Positions 44,641 through 53,770 of a stretch of 64,000 nt of DNA are shown in pieces. The stretch is from Roseomonas populi. GTDB taxonomy: Bacteria; Pseudomonadota; Alphaproteobacteria; Acetobacterales; Acetobacteraceae. Every line of letters starts with the position of its first letter. Position 1 is the first letter of the stretch. Position numbers and translations under genes: made by a program. Under the pieces are notes generated by a model. The model searched no databases, was not told the origin of the DNA, and saw nothing but the letters and a program-made list of their open reading frames with translations. Location of the stretch: the NCBI RefSeq assembly GCF_024594815.1, contig NZ_JANJOU010000007.1, positions 284,237 to 348,236 of the forward strand. Direction: 5' to 3'.

Positions 44641-45411
44641 ATGGGGGCCCTCTTGGTCGCGCTGCGCCGGGGCGCCGGTGGGCTGCTGGACGCGGTGCTG
44701 CCGCCGCAGTGCCTCTCCTGCGATCGGCCGGTGTCGGAACAGGGATCGCTCTGCTCCTCCTGCTTCGGCGCGCTCCATCTCCTCGTCGATCCCATGTGCC
44801 GTCTCTGCGGCGTGCCTTTCGAGCACCAAGGGCTAGGGGAGGGTGGCCTTTGCCCGGCCTGCGCCGCCACGCCGCCGGTTTTCACCCGTGCGCGGGCAGC
44901 CTTCGCCTACAACGACGCCGTGGCTCGGCTGGTGCTGCCCCTGAAGCACGCGGACCGGACGGAACTGGCCGCGCCCCTGGCCCAGCACATGGCGCGGGCC
45001 GGTGCCGCCCTGCTGGACGCGGCGGAAATCCTGGTGCCCGTGCCGATCCACCGCCGCCGCCTCCTGGCGCGCCGCTACAACCAGGCGGCGCTGCTGGCCA
45101 TCAGGCTCGGTCGCCTCTCGGGCCGCCCGGTGCTGCCGGACGCGCTGCGCCGGGCCCGGCCGACGCCCTCTCTGGGCAAGCTGGGCGCCGAGGCCCGCCG
45201 GGCGGCGCTGCGGGGCGCCATAGAGGCCGCGCCGCGGGCCGTACCAAGGCTCCGGGGCCGCCGAGTGCTGCTGGTGGATGACGTTCTGACCAGCGGGGCC
45301 ACGGCGGATGCCTGCGCCGCCGCGCTGCTGGAGGCGGGCGCCGCGCAAGTGGATGTGCTGGCGGCGGCGCGCGTGCCGGATCCTCGGCTCTCCGGCGCCC
45401 GGATGCCTTGA
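44641..45411 (+). CDS. comF: ComF family protein (double zinc ribbon plus phosphoribosyltransferase)
   Basis: A 256-aa protein. The N-terminal part carries eight cysteines in CxxC pairs (PQCLSCD, LCSSC, MCRLC and LCPAC), a double zinc ribbon. The C-terminal part is a PRTase fold with RRYNQAALLA and the PRPP loop VLLVDDVLTSGAT. ComF helps DNA uptake in naturally competent bacteria and is otherwise of unclear role. ATG at 44641 is preferred, with GGGGGAG before it; an upstream ATG at 44605 is possible. Divergent from the methyltransferase, 31 nt before grxC. Confidence 0.9.
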   Translation: MGALLVALRRGAGGLLDAVLPPQCLSCDRPVSEQGSLCSSCFGALHLLVDPMCRLCGVPFEHQGLGEGGLCPACAATPPVFTRARAAFAYNDAVARLVLPLKHADRTELAAPLAQHMARAGAALLDAAEILVPVPIHRRRLLARRYNQAALLAIRLGRLSGRPVLPDALRRARPTPSLGKLGAEARRAALRGAIEAAPRAVPRLRGRRVLLVDDVLTSGATADACAAALLEAGAAQVDVLAAARVPDPRLSGARMP

Positions 45412-45442
45412 AGGGCGGCATCCCGTTACCGAGATGAGCGGG

Positions 45443-45700
45443 ATGGCCGAGATCGAAATCTATACCATCCCCTACTGCCCGTACTGCGACCGCGCGAAGG
45501 CGCTGCTGACGCGCAAGGGCGCGAGCTTTCAGGAGATCGACGCGCCGAGCGGCTCGCCCGCGCGGAAGACGGCGATCGAGCGCTCGGGCGGGCGCACGAC
45601 CGTGCCGCAAATCTTCATTGGCGGGCAGGCGATCGGCGGTTCGGACGACCTGGCGGCGCTGGACCGGGCGGGGAAGCTGGACGCGCTCCTTGCCGCCTGA
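45443..45700 (+). CDS. grxC: Glutaredoxin 3
   Basis: An 85-aa dithiol glutaredoxin: it opens MAEIEIYTIPYCPYCDRAKA with the CPYC active site, followed by RTTVPQIFIGGQAIGGSDDL with the cis-proline and the glutathione-binding GG. It reduces disulfides and glutathione mixed disulfides in the cytoplasm. An ATG three codons upstream (45434) is an alternative start. A strong hairpin follows the stop. Confidence 0.94.
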   Translation: MAEIEIYTIPYCPYCDRAKALLTRKGASFQEIDAPSGSPARKTAIERSGGRTTVPQIFIGGQAIGGSDDLAALDRAGKLDALLAA

Positions 45701-45715
45701 GCCGTGGTCACCAGG

Positions 45716-45742
45716 CTGGCACTTCCGGCCCGGGAGTGCCAG
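45716..45742 (+). terminator. Strong hairpin between grxC and the DUF1178 gene
   Basis: CTGGCACTTCC (45716-45726) pairs with GGGAGTGCCAG (45732-45742), an 11-bp stem with one T-G pair and a 5-nt loop. It starts 15 nt after grxC and ends 36 nt before the next ATG. It may end the comF-grxC transcript or act as a 5' leader structure of the next gene. Confidence 0.5.
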
Positions 45743-45778
45743 AACGGGCGTTTCGACCCGCAGATCAGTAGACGAGAG

Positions 45779-46246
45779 ATGATCCACTACCAGCTTCGCT
45801 GCAGCCAGGACCACGGCTTCGACGGGTGGTTCAAGGACAGCGCCGCTTTCGACAAGCTGGCGGCCGCCGGGCTGGTCGATTGCCCCGTCTGCGGCGACAC
45901 GAAGGCGCGGCGGGACCTGATGGCGCCGGCCATCGCCAAGCCGCGCGCCGAGCCCGCGCCCGTTGTGAAGCCCGCCGAGACCCAGCCCGCCCCGCAGGAG
46001 AGCGCCGCGACGGCCGGCCCCATGCCCGCCCAGCTCATGGCGCTGCTGCAGCGCATGCGGGCGGAGGTGGAGAAGAACTGCGACCATGTCGGCCGCGACT
46101 TCGCCGAGGAGGCGCGGAAGATGCACCGGGGCGAGAGCGAGCGCCGCGGGATCTACGGCGACGCCACCCCGGAGGAGGCGGAGGCGCTGGCCGACGAGGG
46201 GATCGAGATCGGCAGCATCCCCTGGGTGCCCCGGGCGGACGGGTAG
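45779..46246 (+). CDS. DUF1178 family protein
   Basis: A 155-aa protein with the family start MIHYQLRCSQDHGFDGWF and a CPVCGD pair, so two cysteines near the start and two at about residue 40 could bind a metal as a zinc ribbon. A Pro/Ala linker and a helical C-terminal domain with GRDFAEEARKMHRGESERRGIYGDAT follow; this block is highly typical of DUF1178. Function unknown. ATG at 45779 is chosen by that family start. It converges on ubiG with a 6-nt gap. Confidence 0.88.
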   Translation: MIHYQLRCSQDHGFDGWFKDSAAFDKLAAAGLVDCPVCGDTKARRDLMAPAIAKPRAEPAPVVKPAETQPAPQESAATAGPMPAQLMALLQRMRAEVEKNCDHVGRDFAEEARKMHRGESERRGIYGDATPEEAEALADEGIEIGSIPWVPRADG

Positions 46247-46252
46247 GGCGGC

Positions 46253-46969
46253 TCAGTCCTTCTCCGCCATTGCGATGTAGTTGATGCCCAGGTCCCGACT
46301 CTCCCGCCACACGCCGGAGAGGGGATCGAAGCTCATCCCGGCGATGTCGGCCACGCGCAGGCCCACCCGGCGCAGCCCCGCGCCGAGTTCGGCGGGGGTG
46401 ACGAACATCCGCCAGTCATGCGTCCCGCGCGGCAGCAGGCGGAGCACGTACTCCGCCCCAAGCTTCGCGACCAGGAAGGACCGGGGCGTGCGGTTGAGGG
46501 TGGAGAGGAACACTGCCCCGCCCGGCCGCGCCACCCGCGCCAGCGCCGAGAGGAAGGCCGCGCGATCCTCCACGTGCTCGATCACCTCCAGCGAGACGAC
46601 GGCGTCCCAGGTGCCGGAAAGGTCCTCCGGCCGGCCCTCGCGGTAGTCGATGGACAGGCCGCCCGCATCCGCATGGGCGCGCGCGGCGGAGAGGGCGGCG
46701 CCGGCGGCGTCCAGCCCTGTCACCTCTGCGCCGAAGCGGGCCAGGGCCTCGCTGGCCAGCCCGGCGCCGCAGCCCACATCCAGCACCCGCAGGCCGGAAA
46801 GGTCCCGCCCGGCGCGGCCGTGGCGGCGGGCGAGCCGTTCCGCAATCCAGCCGGTGCGGAGGGGGTTCATGGCGTGCAGCGGGGCCATGGGCCCGCGCGG
46901 CTGCCACCACTCGGCCGCCAGGGCATCGAACTTGGCGACCTCGCTGGCCCGGACGGTGCCCTGCTGCAT
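46253..46969 (-). CDS. ubiG: Ubiquinone biosynthesis O-methyltransferase UbiG
   Basis: A 238-aa class I methyltransferase with EVAKFDALAAEWWQPRGPMAPLHAMNPLR, the UbiG N-terminal signature, motif I LDVGCGAGLASEAL and LEVIEHVEDRAAFL. It carries out both O-methylations of ubiquinone synthesis. ATG at 46969 follows GGGGGA. It is divergent from lysC across a 132-nt GC-rich gap in which I see no clear promoter. Confidence 0.94.
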   Translation of the reverse strand: MQQGTVRASEVAKFDALAAEWWQPRGPMAPLHAMNPLRTGWIAERLARRHGRAGRDLSGLRVLDVGCGAGLASEALARFGAEVTGLDAAGAALSAARAHADAGGLSIDYREGRPEDLSGTWDAVVSLEVIEHVEDRAAFLSALARVARPGGAVFLSTLNRTPRSFLVAKLGAEYVLRLLPRGTHDWRMFVTPAELGAGLRRVGLRVADIAGMSFDPLSGVWRESRDLGINYIAMAEKD

Positions 46970-47101
46970 CGGAATCCCCCAATCACTGCCCCGCGAGGTT
47001 GCCCAGGGGGGCCGGGGCCGGTATCTGTGCCGCCCCGCGCCGGGACGCAACCCGCGCGGCCCCTCTCGCGCCCACAGACACGGCGGTAATCCGACCCCCC
47101 G

Positions 47102-48322
47102 ATGGCCCGCATCGTCATGAAGTTCGGCGGCACCTCCGTCGCCGACCTGGACCGTATCCGCAACGTCGCCAACCGCGTGAAGCGCGAGGTGGAGGCCGGC
47201 CACGAGGTGGCCGTGGTGGTTTCCGCCATGTCCGGCGTGACCAACCAGCTCGTCAAATGGTGCTCCGAGCTCTCCCCGCTGCACGACGCGCGGGAGTACG
47301 ACACGGTGGTCGCGACCGGCGAGCAGGTGACGATCGGGCTCCTGGCCATCGCGCTGCAGACGATCGGCGTGGATGCCCGGTCCTGGCAGGGCTGGCAGGC
47401 CGGCATCCGCACGGACGGCGCCCACGGCAAGGCGCGGGTGGAGGAGATCGACGGCGCCCGGCTGATTGAGCGCATGCAGCGCGGCCAGGTGCCCGTGGTT
47501 GCCGGCTTCCAGGGCATCGGCCCGGATGACCGGGTGACAACCCTCGGGCGCGGCGGCTCCGACCTCTCGGCGGTGGCCGTGGCGGCGGCGGTGAAGGCCG
47601 ACCGCTGCGACATCTACACGGACGTGGACGGCATCTACACGACCGACCCGCGCATCGTGCCGCGGGCGCGGAAGCTGCCGGCCGTGGCCTATGAGGAGAT
47701 GCTGGAACTGGCCTCGGTCGGCGCGAAGGTGCTGCAGACCCGGTCGGTCGAGCTGGCGATGAAGCAGAAGGTCCGGGTCCAGGTCTTGTCCTCCTTCGAG
47801 GACAAGCCGGGCTCGATGGTGGTGGACGAGGACGAGATCGTGGAACAGCCCCTGGTGACGGGTGTCGCCTATTCCCGGGACGAGGCGAAGGTCACGCTGC
47901 GGCGGGTGCCGGATAAGCCTGGCATCGCGGCCACCGTGTTCGGCCCCCTGGCCGATGCCAATGTGAACGTGGACATGATCGTTCAGAACCTCGGTTCCGA
48001 CGGCACGACGGACATGACCTTCACCGTGGGCAAGGCCGACCTCCCGCGTGCGCGGGAGGTGCTGGAGAGCCATCGCCCGACCATCGCCTATGCCGAGGTG
48101 CTGGCGGACCCCGAGGTGACGAAGATCTCCATCGTCGGCATCGGCATGCGCAGCCACGCCGGCGTCGCCGCCACCATGTTCAAGACGCTGGCGGAGAAGG
48201 GGATCAACATCCAGGTCATCTCCACCAGCGAGATCAAGACGAGCGTGCTGGTCGGCGCCGAGTACACGGAGCTGGCGGTGCGTGCCCTGCACACCGCCTA
48301 CGGGCTGGACGCCCCGGCCTGA
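47102..48322 (+). CDS. lysC: Aspartate kinase
   Basis: A 406-aa aspartokinase that starts the aspartate pathway (lysine, threonine, methionine, diaminopimelate). It opens with KFGGTSVADLDRI, has the GRGGSDLSAVAVA nucleotide site and YTDVDGIYTTDPR, and ends with two ACT domains (about 265-406), the feedback-sensing part. It supplies the pathway that dapD and dapE continue at 9955-11931, although far from it. A nitronate monooxygenase-like gene follows after 13 nt. Confidence 0.96.
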   Translation: MARIVMKFGGTSVADLDRIRNVANRVKREVEAGHEVAVVVSAMSGVTNQLVKWCSELSPLHDAREYDTVVATGEQVTIGLLAIALQTIGVDARSWQGWQAGIRTDGAHGKARVEEIDGARLIERMQRGQVPVVAGFQGIGPDDRVTTLGRGGSDLSAVAVAAAVKADRCDIYTDVDGIYTTDPRIVPRARKLPAVAYEEMLELASVGAKVLQTRSVELAMKQKVRVQVLSSFEDKPGSMVVDEDEIVEQPLVTGVAYSRDEAKVTLRRVPDKPGIAATVFGPLADANVNVDMIVQNLGSDGTTDMTFTVGKADLPRAREVLESHRPTIAYAEVLADPEVTKISIVGIGMRSHAGVAATMFKTLAEKGINIQVISTSEIKTSVLVGAEYTELAVRALHTAYGLDAPA

Positions 48323-48335
48323 GGAGAGGGGCCCG

Positions 48336-49460
48336 ATGATGGACCTGCCCGCGATCCCGCCCGCCCAGGGCGATACGCCCGGCACCCGCGCGGCGGAGAC
48401 GGCGGGTGGCCCGGTGCCGCCGCCCCCGGCCGGTCCTTCGGACGCGGCCGCCCGCGCCCGGCTGGCGCGGCTGATGGCGCGCGGCGCGGCCTTCCTGGGC
48501 AGCGAGGTCGCCGTGATGGGCGGCGCCATGTCCTGGATCAGCGAGCGCAATCTTGTCGCCGCCCTGTCCAATGCCGGGGCCTTCGGGGTGATCGCCTGCG
48601 GAGCGATGGAGCCGCCGCGCCTGGCGGAGGAGATCGCGGCCACCCAGGCGCTGACGGACCGCCCCTTCGGCGTGAACCTCATCACCATGCATCCCCGGCT
48701 GGACGAGCTGGTGCAGGTCTGCCTGGATGCGAAGGTGGGTCACATCGTCTTCGCCGGCGGCATCCCGCCCACCCCCGCCATCCGCAAGGCGAAGGAGGGC
48801 GGCGCCAAGGTGGTGTGCTTCGCCCCCGCCCTGGCCCTGGCGAAGAAGCTCGTCCGCTCCGGCGCGGACGCGCTGGTGATCGAGGGCTCTGAGGCGGGCG
48901 GGCATATCGGCCCCGTCTCCCTCAACGTGCTGGCGCAGGAGATCCTGCCCGCCATGGCGCCCGAAGTTCCCGTTTTCGTGGCCGGCGGCATCGGCAGGGG
49001 CGAGGCTATGCTCTCCTACCTCGAGATGGGCGCGGCGGGCGTGCAGATGGGAACCCGCTTCGTCTGCGCCGCCGAGAGCATCGCTCACCCGAACTTCAAG
49101 AAGGCTTTCATCCGCGGCGCGGCGCGCGACGCCCTGCCCACGGTGCAGCTGGACGAGCGCTTCCCCGTGATTCCCGTGCGCGCCCTGCAGAACGAGGGGA
49201 CGAGGCGTTTCCTGGAGCATCAGGCCGAGGTGATCCGGCGTCACCGCTCAGGCGAGCTGGACAAGGCCGCCGCCCAGCTGGATATCGAGCACTTCTGGGC
49301 CGGCGCGCTCCGCCGCGCGGTGATCGACGGGGATGTTGAGAACGGCTCCCTCATGGCCGGGCAGAGCGTGGGCATGGTGAACGGGGAAGCGCCCGTGGCC
49401 GAGATCCTGGCCGAGCTGACGGCGCAAGCGGCGGCCGCCGTGGCCGCCCGCGCCGGTTGA
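48336..49460 (+). CDS. Nitronate monooxygenase/NAD(P)H-dependent flavin oxidoreductase family protein
   Basis: A 374-aa FMN-binding TIM-barrel protein of the 2-nitropropane dioxygenase family. Seen are GGAMSWISERNLVAALSNAGAFG at the start of the barrel, GSEAGGHIG and VAGGIGRGEAMLSYLEMGAAGVQMGTRF, the flavin phosphate-binding end. Relatives oxidise nitronates or reduce quinones, and some are related to FabK. Its 13-nt distance from lysC suggests one transcript, but no functional link is known. ATG at 48336 follows GGAGAG. A hairpin lies behind the stop. Confidence 0.88.
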   Translation: MMDLPAIPPAQGDTPGTRAAETAGGPVPPPPAGPSDAAARARLARLMARGAAFLGSEVAVMGGAMSWISERNLVAALSNAGAFGVIACGAMEPPRLAEEIAATQALTDRPFGVNLITMHPRLDELVQVCLDAKVGHIVFAGGIPPTPAIRKAKEGGAKVVCFAPALALAKKLVRSGADALVIEGSEAGGHIGPVSLNVLAQEILPAMAPEVPVFVAGGIGRGEAMLSYLEMGAAGVQMGTRFVCAAESIAHPNFKKAFIRGAARDALPTVQLDERFPVIPVRALQNEGTRRFLEHQAEVIRRHRSGELDKAAAQLDIEHFWAGALRRAVIDGDVENGSLMAGQSVGMVNGEAPVAEILAELTAQAAAAVAARAG

Positions 49461-49465
49461 AGCTA

Positions 49466-49490
49466 CGCGGGCCGGCGCAAGCGGCCCGCG
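49466..49490 (+). terminator. Hairpin after the nitronate monooxygenase-like gene
   Basis: CGCGGGCC (49466-49473) pairs with GGCCCGCG (49483-49490), an 8-bp stem with a 9-nt loop, 5 nt behind the stop. There is no T-run. Likely end of the lysC unit; the rest of the gap to 49630 holds nothing I recognise. Confidence 0.5.
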
Positions 49491-49630
49491 CAACCGCGCC
49501 GGGGGTCGCAAGTTTCCCTGGGCAGGCGCCCGGGCCTCGTGCGGAGGATCGTGATCGGGCAGGGCTTCCGCACCCCCGCCCCGCGCGTTAGGACTGCCCC
49601 GATCCACCCCCGAGAAGTTCCTTTCCCCCT

Positions 49631-50707
49631 ATGGTGAAGCCCGAAATGATGACGGCGGAGGCAGCCCGCGTTGGCGAAGAGCTGCGGGACGCCCGCCTCG
49701 CCCTGGGCGCCACGCTGGAGGAGGTGGCGGACAGCCTCCGCATCAATCGCCGCTACCTCGCCGCGCTTGAAGAGGGCCGCAGCCGCGATCTGCCAGGGCC
49801 GGCCTATGCGGTGGGCTTCGTGCGGACCTATGCCCGGGCGCTCGGCCTGGACGCGGACGACATGGCGCGCCGCTACCGCGAGACCGGCGCGCCCGGGAAG
49901 GGCAGGGACCTCGTCTTCCCCGAGCCGGTGCCGGAGCGCGGCATCCCGGCCGGTGCGGTGATCCTCCTGGGCGTCGTGATCATGGTCGGCGCCTACGCGG
50001 CCTGGTGGCGGTGGAGCGGATCGGCTGACCGCACAGTGGACCAGGTGCCGCCCGTACCGGCGCGGATCGAGCAGGCGGCGCGCGACGCCAGGCAGGCCAC
50101 GGGCATGCCCCCGGCCGACACGGCCCCGGTGCTCCCGCCGACGCTGGGGCAGGCAACGCCGGGCACCGCGGCCGGCCGGCCTGGCGTGACCCCGCCGCCC
50201 CCTGGCGGTCCGGCCGCGGCCCAGCCGCCCGCCGCCGCTGTGCCGCCTGCCGCAGGCCCGGCAGCGGCTCCCGCGCCCGCCGGCACGGCGCAGCCCGGCT
50301 TCCGCCCGCCGGCGCTGCCCGGCACGGCGCCTTCACCTGGCGCCGCCCCGATGCCCGCGGCCGCCACTCCCGCCCCGGCGGCACCCGCGCCGCCGCCGCC
50401 GACCACCCCTACATCCCCGACGGAGCCGCCGAACCGGCTGACCCTGCGCGCCACGGACGAGTCCTGGGTGCAGATTCGTGATCCGCGCTCCGGCCAGACC
50501 GTGCTGAACCGCGTTCTGCGCGCGGGCGAGACCTACGCCGTGCCGCGCGAAGGGCTGGTGCTGACCACCGGCAAGGCCCAGGGCCTGGAAATCGTGGTGG
50601 ACGGGCAGGCAAGCCCTGTCCTGGAAGGGCGGACGGGCGTGGTGCGCGACATCCAGCTCAACCCTGACCAGCTTCGCCAGCCCCGCCCAGCGCCCCCGGC
50701 GCGGTGA
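49631..50707 (+). CDS. rodZ: RodZ-like helix-turn-helix membrane protein
   Basis: A 358-aa bitopic protein: a cytoplasmic HTH_25 domain (about residues 12-80, with RDARLALGATLEEVADSLRI), one membrane helix (about 106-126), a long Pro/Ala linker (about 140-265) and a C-terminal DUF4115 domain (about 270-358). RodZ links MreB filaments to the membrane and helps keep rod shape. It sits directly upstream of ispG, an order seen in many proteobacteria. Start ATG at 49631; in-frame ATGs five and six codons on are alternatives. Confidence 0.9.
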   Translation: MVKPEMMTAEAARVGEELRDARLALGATLEEVADSLRINRRYLAALEEGRSRDLPGPAYAVGFVRTYARALGLDADDMARRYRETGAPGKGRDLVFPEPVPERGIPAGAVILLGVVIMVGAYAAWWRWSGSADRTVDQVPPVPARIEQAARDARQATGMPPADTAPVLPPTLGQATPGTAAGRPGVTPPPPGGPAAAQPPAAAVPPAAGPAAAPAPAGTAQPGFRPPALPGTAPSPGAAPMPAAATPAPAAPAPPPPTTPTSPTEPPNRLTLRATDESWVQIRDPRSGQTVLNRVLRAGETYAVPREGLVLTTGKAQGLEIVVDGQASPVLEGRTGVVRDIQLNPDQLRQPRPAPPAR

Positions 50708-50735
50708 GGCGGACCGTGCTTCCGCTCGGCGGAGG

Positions 50736-50759
50736 AGGGATGGTCACCTGATCATCCCT
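50736..50759 (+). terminator. Candidate hairpin between rodZ and ispG
   Basis: AGGGATG (50736-50742) pairs with CATCCCT (50753-50759) around a 10-nt loop, 28 nt behind the rodZ stop and 57 nt before the ispG start. It may attenuate read-through into ispG. Confidence 0.35.
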
Positions 50760-50815
50760 TGGCCGGCGGCGCGCCGCCTGCCATATCGGGGGGGCACTTC
50801 GGGAAAGTCCCGCCA

Positions 50816-51979
50816 ATGTCCTCCTATCGTCCGTACCAGCACATCGAGCGCCGGAAGTCCCGCCAGATCATGGTGGGAAAGGTTCCCGTGGGCGGGGATG
50901 CGCCGATCACCGTCCAGACCATGACCAACACCCCGACCGAGGACGCCGAGGCGACCATCGCCCAGATCCGGCGCGCCGAGATCGCCGGGGTGGATATCGT
51001 CCGCGTCTCCTGCCCGACGGAGGAGGCCACCGCGGCCCTCGCCGAGATCGTGCGGGAGGTGAACGTCCCGGTCGTGGCCGACATCCACTTCCACTACAAG
51101 CGCGCCATTGAGGCCGCCAAGGCCGGCGCCGCCTGCCTGCGCATCAACCCCGGCAATATCGGCTCCGCGGAGCGGGTGAAGGAGGTGGTGAAGGCCGCGC
51201 GGGACCATGGCTGCTCCATCCGCATCGGCGTGAACGCCGGCAGCCTGGAGAAGCACCTGCTGGAGAAGTATGGGGAACCCAACCCGGAGGCGCTGGTCGA
51301 GAGCGCCCTGTGGCACGCCGACCACCTGCTCCAGAACGACTTCGACCAGTTCAAGATCAGCGTGAAGGCCAGCGACGTCTTCCTGGCCGTGGCCGCCTAC
51401 CAGCAGCTCGCCGAGGCCTGCGACCACCCCCTGCACATCGGCATCACCGAAGCGGGCGGTAAGCGCGCCGGCACGGTGAAGTCCTCCATCGGCCTGGGCA
51501 ACCTGCTCTGGGCCGGGATCGGCGACACGCTGCGCGTCTCCCTCTCCGCTGAGCCGGAGGAGGAGGTGCATGTGGGCTGGGACATCCTGAAGTCCCTGGG
51601 CATCCGCCACCGCGGTGTGAAGATCATCTCCTGCCCCTCCTGCGCGCGGCAGGGCTTCAACGTCATCAAGACCGTGGAGGCGCTGGAGGAGCGGCTGGCC
51701 CATATCGAGCAGCCCATCACCCTCTCCATCATCGGCTGTGTGGTGAACGGGCCGGGCGAGGCGCTGATGACGGATATCGGCCTGACCGGCGGCGGCTCCG
51801 GCACCCACATGGTCTACTCCGCGGGTAAGACGAGCCATACGACGAAGACGGGCGACATGATCGACCACATCGTCGGGCTGGTGGAGGCCCGCGCCGAGAA
51901 GCTGGCCGCCGAGAAGGAGGCCGCGAAGGCCGCCGAGGCGGTCGGCGACATCCCCCTCGCAATCCAGGCGGCCGAGTGA
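50816..51979 (+). CDS. ispG: 4-hydroxy-3-methylbut-2-en-1-yl diphosphate synthase (flavodoxin)
   Basis: A 387-aa [4Fe-4S] enzyme, the penultimate step of the MEP isoprenoid pathway begun by dxs (17228). The TIM-barrel part starts [20 protein letters not shown], and the cluster ligands are the cysteines of SCPSCAR and [14 protein letters not shown] at 50816 is chosen because typical IspG proteins begin at this point. The stop overlaps the next small ORF by 1 nt. Confidence 0.96.
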   Translation: MSSYRPYQHIERRKSRQIMVGKVPVGGDAPITVQTMTNTPTEDAEATIAQIRRAEIAGVDIVRVSCPTEEATAALAEIVREVNVPVVADIHFHYKRAIEAAKAGAACLRINPGNIGSAERVKEVVKAARDHGCSIRIGVNAGSLEKHLLEKYGEPNPEALVESALWHADHLLQNDFDQFKISVKASDVFLAVAAYQQLAEACDHPLHIGITEAGGKRAGTVKSSIGLGNLLWAGIGDTLRVSLSAEPEEEVHVGWDILKSLGIRHRGVKIISCPSCARQGFNVIKTVEALEERLAHIEQPITLSIIGCVVNGPGEALMTDIGLTGGGSGTHMVYSAGKTSHTTKTGDMIDHIVGLVEARAEKLAAEKEAAKAAEAVGDIPLAIQAAE

Positions 51980-52158
51980 TGCCCAGCGCAGAAGAAGGGG
52001 AGCAGCACCCCGTCCTCGCTGCCATGGAGCAGGCGATACTCGATCTCCTGGAGGAGTTCGAGGAGGGGCACGGCCCGCTCGACGAGCAGGACGCCGAGGT
52101 CTTCGAGCAGGCGAAGGAGCATCTTCGCCGCGCGGTGACGGTGCTGCGGGAGGGCTGA
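51979..52158 (+). CDS. Small acidic hypothetical protein coupled to ispG
   Basis: A 59-aa acidic, probably all-helical protein ([20 protein letters not shown], then [18 protein letters not shown]). It starts in a TGATG overlap with the ispG stop, which argues for translation. No family is recognised. It converges on the small membrane protein gene with a 10-nt gap. Confidence 0.55.
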   Translation: MPSAEEGEQHPVLAAMEQAILDLLEEFEEGHGPLDEQDAEVFEQAKEHLRRAVTVLREG

Positions 52159-52168
52159 GCCCCCCTCG

Positions 52169-52441
52169 TCAGTGATGCGGGCCGAAGCCCACGGCGCTGA
52201 TGTAGAGGGCTGCTCCCGCGGCAAGCAGGCCCGGCACGACGAGGACGAGCAGGAGGAGGCAGGCCAGGAATGGCCGCCCCCGCCGGGCGAGGGCGCGACT
52301 TCCGGCCAGGACCCCTGCTGCCGCCGCGAGGAGGAATACCTCCGACGCGCCGGGGGCACCGAAGAGGCCCATGCCGACAAGGGCCAGGAACGCGAGGGCC
52401 ACCAGCGCGCCGAGCACAAAAAGAATCCGGTAGCCGATCAT
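52169..52441 (-). CDS. Small hypothetical membrane protein
   Basis: A 90-aa protein with three hydrophobic segments ([33 protein letters not shown] and [19 protein letters not shown]). The strong, evenly spaced hydrophobicity and the sensible start speak for a real inner-membrane protein, but no family is recognised. It is divergent from hisS, 84 nt away. Confidence 0.55.
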   Translation of the reverse strand: MIGYRILFVLGALVALAFLALVGMGLFGAPGASEVFLLAAAAGVLAGSRALARRGRPFLACLLLLVLVVPGLLAAGAALYISAVGFGPHH

Positions 52442-52525
52442 CCTGCCTCTCTAGGGCGTGGCCGGGCCGGGCGCAAAGCGGGGGTAGGGACATCGCCTCC
52501 CGGCGGTGCTAATGCGCCCGCCACC

Positions 52526-53770
52526 ATGGCCAAGCCCGACCTTCAGCCCGCCCGCGGCACGCACGACCTGATCGGCGAGGAGTTCCGGCGCCACCACCAC
52601 GTCATCGACACGGCGCGGCGCATCACCTCCCTCTACGGCTTCGAGGAGTGGGCCACCCCGATTTTCGAGGACACGCGCGTCTTCTCCCGCAGCCTGGGCG
52701 AGACCTCCGACGTCGTCTCGAAGGAGATGTACACCTTCACGGATCGGGGCGGGGAGAGCGTGACCCTGCGGCCGGAGGGAACGGCCGGCGCCTGCCGCGC
52801 GCTGGTGACCAACGGCCTGACCCAGTCCAACCTGCCGCGCAAGGTGTTCTACGCCGGCCCCATGTTCCGCTACGAGCGGCCGCAGAAGGGACGCTACCGC
52901 CAGTTCCACCAGATCGGCGCCGAGGTGATGGGCGCGGCCGAGCCGCTCTCGGACGCCGAGGTGATCGCTTGCGGCTGGCACATCCAGCAGGCGCTCGGCA
53001 TCACCGAGGGGACGGTGCTGGAGATCAACACGCTGGGCGACGCGCAGAGCCGGGACACCTACCGCGCCGCGCTCGTGGCCTATTTCCAGGCCTCCGTGGA
53101 CAAGCTCTCCGAGGAGAGCCGTGGGCGGCTGGAGAAGAACCCGCTGCGGATCGTGGACAGCAAGGACCCCGGCGATCGCGCCCTGGTCGCCGATGCGCCC
53201 ACCATCCACCAGCACCTGACCGTGGGCGCCGCCCGGCACTATGCCGAGGTGAAGCGCGCGCTGGAGCGCTTCGGGGTGCCCTTCCGGGAGAACCCGCGCA
53301 TCGTGCGCGGCCTGGACTATTACAGTCACACCGCCTTCGAGTTCGTCACCGAGCGCCTGGGGGCTCAGGGCACGGTGATGGGTGGTGGGCGGTATGACGG
53401 GCTGGTGGAGGAGATGGGCGGCCCCGCCACGCCCTCCGTCGGCTGGGCGGCAGGGGTGGAGCGGCTCTCCATGCTGCTGGACGCCGCACCCGCCGCGCCG
53501 CGCCCCGTGGCCGTGATCCCGGTCGGCGAGGCATCCGAGGGCGCCGCTCTGGATGCCGTCCAGGCCCTCCGCCGGGCCGGGGTGACGGCCGAGATCGCCT
53601 ACAAGGGCAACCTGAAGCGCCGCATGGAGCGCGCCAACCGCCTGAACGCCCGCGCCGCGGTCATCATCGGAGACGAGGAGTTGGCGGAGGGGGCCGCGCA
53701 GCTTCGTGACCTCGATGCCGGCACGCAGGAGCGGGTTGTCCTGGCGGAACTGGCCGCCCGGCTGGCCTGA
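52526..53770 (+). CDS. hisS: Histidine-tRNA ligase
   Basis: A 414-aa class II synthetase. Motif 2 is [14 protein letters not shown] with [21 protein letters not shown], the histidine-binding [11 protein letters not shown] follows, and motif 3 is in GGGRYDGL; the C-terminal anticodon domain ends the protein. ATG at 52526 begins [13 protein letters not shown], the usual N-terminus. The stop overlaps the prfA start by 1 nt, so the two are likely coupled. Confidence 0.96.
   Translation: MAKPDLQPARGTHDLIGEEFRRHHHVIDTARRITSLYGFEEWATPIFEDTRVFSRSLGETSDVVSKEMYTFTDRGGESVTLRPEGTAGACRALVTNGLTQSNLPRKVFYAGPMFRYERPQKGRYRQFHQIGAEVMGAAEPLSDAEVIACGWHIQQALGITEGTVLEINTLGDAQSRDTYRAALVAYFQASVDKLSEESRGRLEKNPLRIVDSKDPGDRALVADAPTIHQHLTVGAARHYAEVKRALERFGVPFRENPRIVRGLDYYSHTAFEFVTERLGAQGTVMGGGRYDGLVEEMGGPATPSVGWAAGVERLSMLLDAAPAAPRPVAVIPVGEASEGAALDAVQALRRAGVTAEIAYKGNLKRRMERANRLNARAAVIIGDEELAEGAAQLRDLDAGTQERVVLAELAARLA

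Noticed and set aside
46970..48688. Upstream extension of the ubiG frame across lysC
   Set aside because: The real UbiG N-terminus and a ribosome binding site are at 46969; the extension is antisense to lysC and has no domain.
50765..50778. Self-complementary GGCGGCGCGCCGCC before ispG
   Set aside because: A palindrome without a loop in very GC-rich sequence; expected by chance and too short to call an operator.
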